Shown: positions 1 through 12,212, counted from the stretch's first letter. The stretch is DNA of 64,000 bases from Aureobasidium sp. EXF-3400 (GCA_024195585.1 SWBL01000033.1:1-64000); one strand, 5' to 3'. The notes: generated by a model not told the origin, from the sequence alone. Numbers and translations are program-made.

Positions 1-590
1 CTTATATTAAAACTTAAAGTAATTTAGATACTATTAAGGTAAACTTTCTTATTAAACTTTCTTAATATAAATATAAATCTTAACGCCTAGATTTATATAG
101 ACTTCTCTATACTTAGTAAACTTTTATAATAAATATATTTACTTTATTAAATCTAGAGCTCTAAGTAGATCTATAAAGGGATTAAATAGTTTTAATTTAA
201 TACTACTATATATAGTTCGCTAGAGTAACTAGCTGCCTTATAGGTAATTATAAAGCTTAATTACGTTATATTTAGAAGTAACTTCCCTAAATACCTACCT
301 AAGGCTATTAAGAAATTTACTATATAGTTAGAGGTAAGTAAGATACTTAGTAGTAGGTATAGAGCTAGGATTAAGGATAGCTTAGCAAAAGCACTATTTC
401 CGAGACTATGCTAAACGGATATAATGTTGCTATATTAGGTGTTAAGATTAAGAAATTTTAGGAGGAATTTAGAAACGTATCTTTAAGTAGATGCGTCGAT
501 TGCAGAACTTGGCACTCACTTCGATTTCTTTATATTATCAAGTTAGATGGAAGTTGTTATTATCGTTAATAGAAGACTGAATTCGTCTCC
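1..590. repeat. AT-rich, RIP-like degenerate block
   Basis: The block is dominated by A and T, with many TA steps and stop codons in every frame, and no reading frame of 60 codons begins before about position 600. Composition changes abruptly near 500-590 to the balanced base use of the rest of the window. In Pezizomycotina this pattern is typical of repeats mutated by repeat-induced point mutation (known biology). I cannot identify the parent element, and the block runs off the left edge. Confidence 0.6.
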
Positions 591-678
591 TCTTCCGCAG
601 TGATATCATTGGATGGATTGGTGGACTTGGACAGGCCTCTGCTCAAGTCTCGAAGAGCTTCAACTTCTCGAATCCAAC

Positions 679-3187
679 TCACTCTACATAAGGCGGCAAC
701 TCTTCCAACTCCCGAAACTCCTCCATCGAAACATCATACCCCAAATGTCTCTTTAGCAGCTCGTGCGTCACGAACCGTTCAGGTGTGTTTCCTTGCGCAT
801 CCACAAAACTGACATGATGATTCACGTCACTGATCCTCTGCAATTCATTCGCATGTCTGTGATGATGGGGACACCCATCCACGCCAATCAGGAAGATGGT
901 GACGTGCGCCCACGACAAACCCAACAACTCAAGCTCAAATTCATCCATATCAGTTGCTTCGCCGTCGAGTAGTAGCAGCAGACGTAGCATGGGTGTAGAG
1001 GCACCTGCTTGCCAACCATACACGGGATGGTAGGTGGCAGACTCTGAATGCTTTTCGAAATGGCGTTGCTTGACTTTTTGCCAGCCGGTCATGACACGAG
1101 TTCCTCCGCCGATGGCGATTCTGTTCCATGTCGCGTCGAGGTTGGTGTGGGTGATTGTGCCGGCGAATTTGGCGTGGCTTGAGAAGGTTACGAGGTCGTA
1201 GCCATTGAATTCATGATCGTGGTTTGCCATGGCGTCGATGAACCGGCGGATGATCGCTTTGGCGACATCTGTTTCGGGGAGTCAGGATGTGTCCGGATCC
1301 TGCAGAATCAAGGAGAAGACATACCTTTGTTCTTGGGTTGAGTGGATGGAGAGTAACCAGTGATGAGGTATTGATCGTAGCTGGGGATCATGTCAGTCGA
1401 ACAGCCCAAGACAGATCTGAAGTTCGTACTTACTTTGGTCGAATAGGATCAAAGTCCATGGATCCAGATATATCCAGCAAGATCATCGTGTCGTCGGTGG
1501 GAACTTCTGGACGGTCGCTCGTTCTAAACGGTGTCGGCATGACCTGCTTTGAATAGCCATTTGAAGTATGTTGAAGATGACATGTATCATCAGCAGCATA
1601 GTAGTCTGGCGGCGGTTCGACAGCTTTTGCCATGCGGTCACGGGCCATGTTCATCTCCGATATGAAGTCGGGTTTCATTCGAACAACATTGGAAGGTCCC
1701 TCGCGATGATTCAAGACCCAATAGAGACGCTCTTCTGCTGTATCTTCGTATCCTCGCCACTGGGGAGTTATACCTCGCCAACCGCCTGCAGCTTCAATGT
1801 TAAATGTGAGTATGCTCGAAGCTTGATCTGCCCATGCCACAGGTATGGGCTCGAAATATCCTGCACGAAGCAAGTGGAGATACTGCAGGGGTTGACGAGC
1901 GCGAAGGTTAGCAATCTTGCTTTCCATACCGACTTTGTTCTGATAGACGGCCACGATCTGTCGGGTCTCATCGTCTGGCCAGCGACTAGTTTCCTCTGCG
2001 AGAATCTTGTGTCGGAGCTCGATGCCCTGATTGGCCGCCTTCTCTGACTTGGCCATCGCTCTCTCATCTGATGACTTGATTCCCACAGCTTTTTTGAATG
2101 ATGAAAACCTGGAAGTGCTGCTACGCCGGGGTGGTCCACTTGTATTTGGGGTCGACTCGTATTCCGGTGCTTTCTCAAGGGGGTAGTTTTTCGCATCGAC
2201 TGCACCAGTTGGGTGACCACCTTTCTCAGGAGCGACTGATGGATTGTTTATTGCCCTGTCGTCCCAGATGCTGTGCTTTGGCTCCATGGCATCGACTTTG
2301 GCCTGAGCATCATGATTCAGAGAATTGTTGAGTTGAATAGTTTGATGTATGAACTTGACATGGTAAGCCGGCCGAGGATGAGATCGCGACCACGCGCCGC
2401 CACCGCCATAGCCGTAAGGAGAGGTCACACGAAGTTGGTAGGGATTGCCACTGAAGATAGTGGTTTGTGGCGCCAAGTCGTGGTACGTCTTCTCGCCAGG
2501 ATACATGACTGCTTCTGACCATTGGGTGAGCACAGGCCGACGACTGCGCTTCATGCGTTGGTATTGGTGGATGGGACAGCCGCACGGATAGTCGGAGTCG
2601 TGTTCAGGTTCGATTTCGCTGTTGAAAATGCGGTATTGCATTTGTAGATTTTGGAGAGCATTTTGCATTTCTCGCTAGAATGGAAGGTCAGTATTCAGTA
2701 GAAATCCAAGCTTCCTTGCAAGGTTCCAAGATCTGGGTCTTGTGCATACCTCGGTTTGGGCGCGCAGGTTGGCCGCTTTGTCGACAGCATTGACGTGAGG
2801 CACATGGTGGCTTCTCTTCGTCGCTTGCGAAGGATTATTCGCGGACTGATGATGACTATCGACTGGTTGTATCCAAGATGGTTTTTGTTTTGTTGGCGAT
2901 GGGCTGCTGTGTTTCCTGTCCGACATTGTTGGTGGATGGATGGGAGGCGATGACGGAGCGCCTTCCGTGCGGTCGAGATCCTCCGCAAAATGCCAATCGT
3001 CGTGCTCGCTCTTGTTCAAAGAGATGATCTCTTGGTTGCACCGGGGGCAGATGTATCGTTTTTCCATGCCTGCTGTCAAAGTAGTGTCTTGTGAAGAGCT
3101 CAATGGATAGTAGTGATGATGTGTTGACAGTCCAAAGGACGCGACGAGGGCCGTTATATCAATTGGTTGCGGCATTATACGTCGCAT
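679..3187 (-). CDS. zinc-finger and von Willebrand factor A domain protein
   Basis: Four exons (3187-2750, 2674-1434, 1380-1325, 1268-679) give 774 residues. Near the N-terminus, CPRCNQEI followed by HDDWHFAEDL has the C-x2-C...H-x3-H spacing of a UBZ-like ubiquitin-binding finger. A low-complexity linker follows. The C-terminal quarter is a vWA fold with a full metal-ion site: DISGS, the Thr of GGGTRVMTGW, and the Asp of LLLLDGEATD. The three introns are 75, 53 and 56 bp, and two of them cut the vWA domain. In-frame ATGs at 3187, 3175 and 3067 are all possible starts; the one at 3067 sits directly before the finger. Function is unknown. A metal-dependent protein-protein interaction role is known for vWA folds, and a ubiquitin link is my inference from the finger. 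The unspliced reading frame breaks exactly at the proposed splice sites. Confidence 0.75.
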
Positions 3188-3526
3188 CAGATGACGCGTT
3201 CTCCATCGCGGTACACAAAGCCGTATATCCGCCAGTCACCGAAGCGCGATTATATTGTCATCTTCACGGGAATAATTACTAGAAGAACTCGAGGGCTGGT
3301 ATCACACTTTTCGCACGCCCATGAAGATTATATCTGTGCATCGCTCAGTTCAAAAGCCTGTAAGTCCCTGAACCTTGATCTAGACTCAAATTGGCCAGAG
3401 ATCCTATGCTTTGTTTCGCCGACATAGTAGACGTCCAAGTCGTGACATGATCTCCCGCAGCCAGATGAATATGTCTGACTAGATTTTCATCCTTGATTCT
3501 CACACTCCTCTGAACCATCCAAGCTG
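3188..3526. other. intergenic gap between two minus-strand genes
   Basis: No coding frame with family motifs or splice signals was seen. It should hold the promoter of the zinc-finger/vWA gene and the 3' end of the dehydrogenase gene, although by position it lies upstream of the former and downstream of the latter. Confidence 0.5.
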
Positions 3527-4604
3527 CTAGAGCTCTTTCTCTTGTGACCTGGCATTAAACATCTCAACAAGACGATCGTCGCGCTGACGTTCGAGCGCAG
3601 CTATATCCTGGTCATCCAGCTCCTCTCCGACACTCTTGGTCAATGCATCCAGACTCTCAGAGGTCCAAGGGAAGGTATGCGCATTCATGTCCTCGATCCA
3701 TTCTTTGGACGCAGGACCTAAATGCTCAAGTAAATGCCTGAACCCATCGCTACCGCCTCCGCCGCCCATGGCGTTCGCGAGAAGCGGTCCAACGACTGCC
3801 CATCGAGGCCCAATGCTGGTGGTTACGCAGGCATCTGGAACTCGCATCAGTATTGGAACAATCGATGTTACACGTATGAGCCTGGCAACCGATGGACTCA
3901 CCAAGATCCTCTGCCGAAAGCACGCCACGGCTCACAAGACTATACGCCTCATTGCACAAAGCCGCTTGCAGACGATTGGCTGCGAAACCGGGAACTTCCT
4001 GTTTGATGTGCACCGGCTTACGACCAACGCTCTTGTAGAAAGCGAGGGCACCTTGAATAGTGCTGTGTGATGTGCCCTTGTGAGGCACTACCTCGACCAA
4101 AGGCATCAGATGAGGAGGATTGAAGGGATGGCCGATCAAGACACGCTCAGGGTGATGACATTGCCCGACGAATCTCGAGCTAGGCAGTCCAGAAGACGAA
4201 GATGCGATGATGACGTGTTCGGGAGCTTCGCGGTCAAGTGCTGCGAGTAATTTGGTCTTCAGATCCACCTGTTCAGGCGCATTCTGTTGGAGTTGGTCAG
4301 GAGTATGCAAAGGAGGGTAAAGCGGGTTGGACGTTGTATATACCTCTTGTATGAAATCGCACTTGCTAATGTGCTTGCCCAGATCCTTTCCCACGAATTT
4401 GTAATTGTCCGGGCTCGTACCGTCTTTCATGCCCATACGCCTCAGAGATGGCCATACTGAATTGATGTATGTGGACAGCTTGTCCGCAGCTCCGGGTGCA
4501 GGATCGGCTACCATGACTTTCAATCCCCGTGAGAGAAAGAGAGCTGTCCATGAAGCTCCAATGACACCAGTACCGACAATGCCGACAGTCTTGATAGTAG
4601 CCAT
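3527..4604 (-). CDS. 3-hydroxyacyl-CoA dehydrogenase family protein (lambda-crystallin / L-gulonate dehydrogenase type)
   Basis: Three exons (4604-4344, 4283-3902, 3834-3527) give 316 residues, the usual size for the short, single-domain-pair members of this family. The N-terminus has the NAD-binding fingerprint GIVGTGVIGASW. GHPFNPPHLMPLVEVV carries the catalytic His and Glu of the 3-hydroxyacyl-CoA dehydrogenase fold, and GFAANRLQAAL is the conserved helix at the domain junction. The C-terminal domain follows a 67 bp intron. The 60 bp first intron is a multiple of three and has no stop, so it could be misread as coding; it starts GTATAT and ends CAACAG. Lambda-crystallin-like members oxidise L-gulonate or other 3-hydroxy acids with NAD in the cytosol (family knowledge). 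The exact substrate cannot be told here. Confidence 0.85.
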
Positions 4605-5449
4605 TGCTTAGTCTCAGTTGCGTAGACAACTAGAACTGGGAGGGTTGAGCGCTATCGTGATGTATTCGGAGGGAAGGACTTCAGGTCAATGTGATGGCCA
4701 TGAAGAAGGCCTCTCATGCGTCCTCGTGATCCCGTGCCGAGGCAGTCGCACGTCCGAATCTCATTGTCGATCTTGACATTTTTCTATGATGTCTCACTCG
4801 AGCAAAGACGCGTGAAGGCCGAGAAACTCAACTACTAGACAGTCAGATTGATACGACGACGACTCGGAGCAACGTGGGAAGCCATGAACTTGTCACTTGG
4901 TACTCATTGCCTGAGCTTCCACGGAGCTTACTCAGCAGTGCTGGGGTCTTTATAGCTCCAAAAGGGTCTAGTCACTAACTCTAAACATACCCGGACCAAA
5001 CCCCTCAGAGCGGGGATGCAAGCGTAATCGTGGTAGCCGTACCGTCGCAAGTCTTATTTGATACATTAATGCGATCGATGGAGGCAATGGGTTTGTGAGC
5101 AATTCGAGAGAATGGCAGGGATGGTGCAAATAAGTGGATATGAGATGGGAGCGATGCGTGTCAAACTTAGACGTTCTAAACATCGTCTAAAGTCCTTGAA
5201 AGGTTAGCTGTCTCGATACATGTTCTAATTGTGCTGATATATGGTCGTCAATCGACGTATGCAAGACTGCTGATTAACGTATCTTCGGGTACTCATTGAG
5301 GATGTTTTACGTGAGTAGAACTGTTATATGCTTAGAGGGTACATAGTAGAGAAATGAAGAGTAAAAAAAGAAGAAGAGCTTCCTGATTGAAAACAAGAAC
5401 GATGAGATGCCGTGGGATCAACTGAGGACTGCACAGGTGCCGAAGCCTC
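4605..5449. other. intergenic region
   Basis: About 0.85 kb with only short, unsupported frames. It should contain the promoter of the dehydrogenase on its left and the 3' UTR of the RBR ligase on its right. A short purine-rich stretch (A-run plus GAA repeats) lies near 5363-5380. Confidence 0.5.
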
Positions 5450-6284
5450 TCAAGTGGGACGATTCAATTCGTAGGGGGGACCAGGCTCCCACTCGCTCTC
5501 TGCATCGTAGTACTCGCAATGACAGCGACCATACGGTCCTCCGCAGTCGTAACAGAACTGATGACCGCAACGACAGCTGCGGTCATTAGCAAGGATACAG
5601 ATGAAAAGACCTTGAAACTTACGTCATTTCATCACAGCCGTCTATTCTGGCGACTAGGTTGTGACACTTGGCACAGAACTGCCACTTCTTCTTCTCGGCC
5701 AGCTTGAGCAACAGCTTCGTGTTGTGGTCTGGGGAACACTTGCCAAGATGAGCAGCATTCTTGCAGACTGAGCAGGTGGTCTTGGCACATTTGAGGCACG
5801 GAGCGATATTTTTGAGGATACGGGCGGGCGGAATGAAGGTACGACACGACGGAGTGGCACAGTAAGTTCTGTCGGTCGTTTCGAGCTCGATGGCCTTCTT
5901 GGCGACAGCAGCGGACAGGTCAGAGGAGATGATGGAGCGTACAGAGGCCAGAGGGATGACTTGACCACAGCAGCGAGGAGGATACATGGATTCGTTTTTG
6001 GTAGCATGCTCGAAAAGAGTAGTCAGACAATCGATGCAATATCTGTGACGGCAGGGGACTCGGAAAGTGTATGATTCAAGCCAACGTTCGGTGCAGGCCA
6101 CACAACAAACGAATTTCGATGCAGGATAGGGCCCAGAAAAGATGCCAGGGTCTGTCTCGCGATATGGTCCGGGATAGAGTCCAGGGAAGAGCTTCCTGCG
6201 GGGTGGAGGACGGGCCTTATGTGGGCGTGATATGGGACACAGGCCAAAGAAGACTGGGATCGGGAGAATGATGTAGATGATCAT
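5450..6284 (-). CDS. RBR-type E3 ubiquitin ligase (RING1-IBR-RING2)
   Basis: Two exons (6284-5623 and 5576-5450) give 262 residues, almost entirely the RBR module. RING1 runs from CVACTERWL through CRHRYCIDCL to RCCGQVIP. The IBR is rich in paired cysteines (YCATPSC, CLKCAKTTCSVC). RING2 is QFCAKCHNLV followed by GCDEMTCRCGHQFCYDCG. By family knowledge the Cys in MTC is the thioester-forming residue that makes RBR enzymes RING/HECT hybrids. The 46 bp intron splits the Thr codon just before that Cys, so unspliced RNA cannot encode an active enzyme. A proline- and tyrosine-rich stretch precedes RING1. The ATG at 6284 gives an odd hydrophobic start (MIIYIILPIPVFFGL), and an upstream exon is possible, so the N-terminus is uncertain. 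Substrate is unknown. Confidence 0.85.
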
Positions 6285-6907
6285 CGTTAGGTATATCGCT
6301 GACGACGTGGTGGTTTGATTTTGTTAAGGTAAAAGAAGGAGACGAGAGATGATTGATAGCAGCAAAAGATTTATGAAGATGAACAGAAGAAAGAGAATAC
6401 GAAGGTGAGTTTACCATGTCTGACCTACGAAGCAATGACTTGGAATACCCAGTACAGTCTCACACGTCGATACTGAATTCCACGTCAAGACACGACAATA
6501 CCTTTGATGAAGTTGTATTAAAAAGAGGCTGTCGCCATGTTGCAGCAGACAGATCTTTTGAGACTTGTGATGAGGGGCTTGCAATCATGACGGGCAAGAA
6601 GATTTGGATGTTTCAAGAATCACAGCGCAACCTGTCGCGAAAGATGTGGCATAGACAAAGACTCGTATGTTGAGACAGGCAAGGGAAACTCGAGTTGTTG
6701 CGGAAGAAAAGGTAAAAGCGGGAGTCAGAGCGGAGAGCGGGAGAGAGCTTGGACCACTCGGATCGGCATCATCGTCACATGGAAGGAGCAACCAAGCGAC
6801 ACTTGATGGAAAGTGCGCGACAAAGACATTGAAAGTGTAAGGTGCAGCCAGACACAGAGACTGAAAGAGGTGGAAACATGAAGCGATAGCGACAAGCCAA
6901 CCATACG
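6285..6907. other. divergent promoter region between RBR ligase and Rav1
   Basis: The two genes point away from each other, so this 0.6 kb should contain both promoters. I see no clear TATA box and no convincing extra gene. A small plus-strand frame at 6416-6673 has no recognisable features. Confidence 0.45.
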
Positions 6908-9900
6908 ATGCAAGCGATTCTCCCGGGACGACCGCAGGCTCAACTGCAGGGCGTGTCGACAGGAGTGTTTGAAGGGCAGACGGTCATTTGCTACATCTCA
7001 GGCAACGCTCTCATCATCTGCAACGGACCCGACTCGCTCCTCCAGACCATCTACCATGACGACCTGGTCCCGCCATCTTCCCTTGTCGCCGTGTCATACG
7101 ACCACCGAAGCGCAAAGATCGCGACAGCGTCCAACGACAATGTGTACCTCTACGTGTTGCGCGAGGAGATCAAGGGCCAGTTGCGCTGGTTCCTCGACAT
7201 GACCTTTGAAGTCAACAAACATGAGGACATGAACAAGGACGAAAGCAGCATCCGGAGCTTGTCTTGGGGCACCGACGACGAGCTGCTGGTCGCATCCAAC
7301 AAGGTCGTCCTGCTCTCGACTCAGGACCACACAACCCGCTGGACTCGCCCATTACCGTCGCTCGTATCGCATGCCACCTTCTCACCATCGGCTGCTCTCC
7401 TCGCTACCACATCGCGCTACGACCGCCTCGTCAAGATCTGGCGCCGCCTCTCGTTCGAGTCTGCCATCTTCGATTACGCCTACCTCGCCCACCCAGACAT
7501 TGTCACGCACGTCGAATGGCGCTCCGACGCAGCCGACGAAGACGTCCTGTACACAATCTGTCTCGATGGCAAGCTTCGCGTTTGGAAGACTGGGCTGCCG
7601 CAGCACATGGACGTGCTTGGACTGTACGCAGACCTCGACCTCATGACAGCCGTGCGCCCTCTGCTGCCCTCCAACCGCCGCTACGCCTTCCTCGTCCCCT
7701 CGACCGTCTTCTCCGATGCCGTTGCACACGCCGTCAAGTCACAAACCCTCCCCACCGAGCGACACGCAATCGAGTACATGAAAGAGCTTGAGAAGAGACA
7801 CCCAGACATTGTTGTGGTGACGGACGATCAGGGACACATGAGCGCTTGGGGTTTAGAGAATGTCGGAAGCAAGAAGAGGACAAGCATTGGACAACGCGGC
7901 GAGTTCTTCCACGCCACCCACGTCGAGAACCTGTTCTTCGACTTCTCCAAGCACGCACACGTTGACGAAGACAATGCCCGCATCCTCAACTTCGCTGTGC
8001 CTGGTCAGCTTGGAGACATTGCCCTGTTGGTCCATCACTTTGACGGCCGTCTTCAATGGTACCAAGGAAGTGTACATCACGTCTTCGATCCTTCGCCGCG
8101 AAAACAGCGCATGCGCAACTTGGCTTCTTGGACTGGCCACTCCTCGTCCATCAAGAAGCTGATCCGTACCGCCAACGGGTCAGCCGTCATTTCACGCACC
8201 GATACTGACGAAGGCGTCGTCTGGAAGCACCGGGGCAAGGATTTGGTCCGAAAGAGCAAGACAAAGCTGCACGAACACATCCACCGTACCGCATTGCTCA
8301 ACGACGGCGACTTTGTCGTCCTCTTGCATCACCAAAGCATCTCGTTATGGGACGCCCGTCTTCCCAACGCCACTGAGATTGGTCGCTGTACATACTCCAT
8401 CTCTGGCAAACCTCTTTGTCTCCTCTCACTTCCGGCTCCCGAAGGTGCTGGCCACCTATCATATCTTGCTACTGTCACTGCAGACATGCACGGTGCCGTA
8501 TGGGAACTCGATCTCGTCTCATCCTTACCCGCCATTACTCAGTTTTGTACCTTCAAGCTCGATCATATTGAGAATATGTCCTACTTCCTGCCCGTCGATC
8601 CTGCAGGTAGCTCACCCGTCGTCTCTGGCCTCTTTGACACGTCTGCTCAAGATGTTGCTGTATCGTGGACAAGCACTGGTGTCCTCCAGACCTGGACCGC
8701 AAAGATTGACCAGCAGAAAAGATCAGTCACTTGGCTGAACATATCCACCACTGACACAGGCATTCAAGATCCTTCGCTTGGGAGCGGCACTTCAATCCGC
8801 AAAGCTGCTCTGATCGACAAGTCCCGCTCCACCCTGACCATCTGGGACACCAAGAGCGGACGTCTGGATTACGAAGAGACTTTTGAGAACCAGACCATCC
8901 AAGATCTCGACTGGGCTTCAACTCCTGACAACCAGTCCATTCTTGCCGTCGGCTTCCCACACGCTGTATCTGTATATACCCAGCTTCGCTACGATTACGT
9001 GACCGAGCGGCCTTCCTGGAGTCGCATCAAGCAGATCAACACCCGCCATCTATCACCTCATCCCATTGGTGATTCCGTCTGGCTAGGTTCTGGCAATCTG
9101 GTTATCGGTGCTGGTAACCAGCTCTATCTCGCAGGCAATGACATCGATCCGCAGAAAGACCTTTCTCCAGACTTGCGAAGCTCAACTCCACACAAGTCTT
9201 CCACCCGCATACAGGATGTTGTACGCAGACTCAACGGTCCGCTGCCAGTCTTCCATCCACAATTCATATCGCAATGCATTCTTGCTGGCAAGATGGACAT
9301 TGTTCACCGCATCCTACTCAACCTCCAGAAGACTCTCAAATTCTACACCGAGGGCGACGACCTCGACTCTTTCCAGGGCCTTGATATTGATGATTTCATG
9401 TCATCTGCCGAGGTAAGCTTTCATCAACAATCATGTATCAAACACTACTGACCTCCAAGCAGAAATACTCAAACTCCAGCAAGCAGCTGCACAAATCCTA
9501 TAGCACTCTCGACATGAACCAAGAATCAACCACCGTTACCGAAGAAGTCGCCACATCCATCGTCTCAATACTTTCCGACAAGTCGATACCTCAGCTATCG
9601 AGCACCGAGCAACTGAGTCTGGCCGACATCATTGAATGCGTTGGCATGGCGGAAAAGCATCGTCGCTCCATCGACGAAAACGCCGCTCGCTATCTCCTTT
9701 TCTGGAGAGAGACAGTCATGCGCTCCCGCCAGTCGTCAACCTCCGCTGCTGTCACTTGGCGCGAGATGCTCTGGGCTTATCACAGTATCAGTCAAGACAT
9801 CCTAGTCGACATCGTCACCCGCCAGAACAAGGGACAGATGAACTGGTCTCATGCTCGAGATACTGGTGTCTTTGTCTGGCTGACAGACCGAGAAGCGCTA

Positions 9901-11814
9901 CTCCAACAGTTCGAAGCTGTCGCAAGAAGTGCATACACAAGCACTGAGCTTCGTGATCCTGTCAACTGCTCTCTGCATTACCTCGCCTTGCGTAAAAAGA
10001 ATGTTCTAACAGGTCTGTGGCGCATGGCTACCTGGTCAAGAGAGCAAGCTGCCACGATGCGACTCTTGAAGAATGACTTCTCTGATTCGAGATGGCGTAC
10101 TGCTGCAAATAAGAATGCATACGCGCTGATGGGCAAGAGAAGATTCGAATATGCTGCAGCCTTCTTCCTGCTTGCCGACAATCTTGACTCCGCCGTCTCT
10201 GTGCTCAGCAACCAACTTGGCGATATACAGTTGGCAATCGCAGTGGCCCGCGTCTACGGCGGAGACGATTCTCCAATACTGAAAAGGTTCTTGAACGAGC
10301 GAGTATTGCCCAATGCTGCTCGAGATGGCAATCGCTGCCAGGCGACTTGGACATACTGGATGCTTGGAGAACGATCTCTGGCTGTGCGTGCTCTTGTCAG
10401 CCCTCTCCACTCACTGCTTATTCCACCGGGTTCGCCGCCAGATTCCTTGCAAGCCAAGAGTTTCCGCAACGATGATCCTGCCCTCGTTGTCCTCTATCGA
10501 CAACTGCGAGAGAAGAGTCTGCAAACTCTGAGAGGCGCGCTTATGATCAGTGGAAAAGAAGAGTGGGATTTCATCACAAAGACGGCGACATTGCTCTTGC
10601 GTATGGGTTGCGACATTCTCGCCTTGGACTTGGTGAGGCACTGGGAGTTCTTGCAGCCGCCTCCTGCGATGAAACAAGAGGAGCAGGATGATGTTGAGGA
10701 ATTCGTCGCCGAGCTACCGCGTCGCAAATTGTCAAGGACAATGACTGGAGAGTTCGATCCGAGAAAGCTGCTTCGCCGGAGAAGCAGTCTTGTTGTCGCC
10801 GACCTACCCGAAGGCAGACCCATGATCCAGGAGAGTGCTGCACCGTCAATGCTAGATGGATGGGATACTCCGTCGACGCAGTCGAAGCAGCCTTCTGTCC
10901 TTGATCAGTGGACTGCACTCGCACCGCCAACGCCCAAACCCGCGCCTTCGATGCTTGAACAATGGTCCATGCCCGAGAGACCCAAGCAGCAATCCACGCC
11001 TGCGCCTTCAATGCTCGATGACTGGGCTGCGTCAGCGAGATCTGCGTCAAAGCCTACACCGTCGCTGCTAGATGGTTGGACTGCATCTCCCGCACAATCA
11101 AAAGCGACAGACTCTCAACCAAAACAACAAGCATCAGCGCCGTCCATGCTCGACGACTGGACCTCACCATCTCAGGCCACATCCAAGCCCGCGCCATCTC
11201 TTCTCGACGACTGGGCTGTACCCACTACGAAACCAAAGTCAGAAGAGGTTCAGGCCAAGGTCTCGGCTCCGTCAATGCTTGATCAATGGAGCTCGCCTAC
11301 GCCTCCGGCGCCGAAACCAGTCATTGAACCAGCTCCATCTATGCTGGACGAGTGGACTGCGCCTGTCGCAAAGCCCAAGACCGACGCCCCAAAAGCCGCA
11401 CCGCCTTCTCTGCTGGATGAATGGACTGTCCCAGCTCAACCTTCTCCCAAACCGGCAGTTTCGATATCGGACGAGAAAGAGACTCTCGCTCCGTCGCAGT
11501 CAGAGCCTACCATCGAGAGTTCCTCGTTCCTGGCCAACCCCACAATGCCGACTTCAATGCCCAACTCAGCTGATAATGGAGCAAGAGCAGATGGAGTGAC
11601 AGTCGATGTCCAAGACGATAGGAGCTCGCAAGGAGAGCCGAAAAATGAGCCAGAAAACACAGCGCAGGTACCAGATCTTGCTTCACAAAAGACTGATGTA
11701 GAAGAGGCCAAGGTGGAAGAGTCGTACAAGATGCCCAAGGGACTGAAGCAACCACCTCCTGAAGCATTCAAGGAACCAGATCCAAATTCTTTGCTCGATG
11801 CGTTTGGATTTTGA
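6908..11814 (+). CDS. RAV1: RAVE complex subunit Rav1 (V-ATPase assembly)
   Basis: Two exons (6908-9412 and 9463-11814) joined in phase 0 over a 50 bp intron (GTAAGC...AAGCAG) give 1618 residues. The first roughly 800 residues contain repeated WD-type blades, for example SHATFSPSAALLATTSRYD and LVKIWRRL. The central part, WREMLWAYHSISQDIL through RFEYAAAFFLLADNLDSAV and MLGERSLAVRALV, matches the Rav1p C-terminal helical domain. Rav1 scaffolds the RAVE complex, which with Skp1 and Rav2 reassembles V1 with Vo sectors of the vacuolar proton pump (established in yeast). The last 300 residues are disordered and carry ten PSxLDxW motifs plus a terminal SLLDAFGF, annotated separately. The start at 6908 is the first ATG of the open frame and precedes the first blade. 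Confidence 0.93.
10843..11424 (+). repeat. ten-copy PSxLDxW motif array in the Rav1 tail
   Basis: Ten copies of Pro-Ser-(Met/Leu/Val)-Leu-(Asp/Glu)-x-Trp are separated by 10-25 residue spacers rich in Pro, Ala, Lys, Ser and Thr. A related SLLDAF ends the protein at about 11793-11811. The core is kept while spacers vary in length and sequence, so this is a repeated short linear motif in a disordered tail rather than a recent exact tandem duplication. The codons of the core also vary between copies. Confidence 0.85.
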
Positions 11815-12212
11815 GCGAGCATAGCGAGGCGTTTCGGTATGCATTATTTGCGCGACACTGTCGCATCGTTCTTCATTTCCACATAGCGACGTTCAATGAA
11901 TGCTATCCTTTAGCGACTATCGTTAGCTCTACCTTGCCTGACTTTCCCTTTTTTCTTCTGTGTATGTTCCCTACACTTATAAACTGGTCGTTGTCTTTCT
12001 GTATTTCCGTGTCTCCCTTCCCTTGCGGTACTATAACGCAAGCACCTCCTCGGCCCGCATAGCGCGGACCGAGGCACGATCAACACAACATGCGGGGTGC
12101 TTTGGCTGGTCATCACGACCGCCTTCTGAGGCACCAGATACTTGTCTTCTAACAAATCAAAGTCAGTCCCCGCGTTTTCCTTCGATACGAAGACCCTCCG
12201 CTGCCCTTAACC
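11815..12212. other. intergenic region
   Basis: Should hold the Rav1 3' UTR and the promoter of the cytochrome b5-acyl-CoA dehydrogenase gene. It is pyrimidine-rich around 11940-12010. No gene was seen. Confidence 0.45.

Noticed and set aside
9108..11599. Several plus-strand frames (9108-9416, 9636-9947, 11072-11599) within Rav1
   Set aside because: Out-of-frame shadows; the Rav1 frame is supported by domain content and a phase-correct intron.
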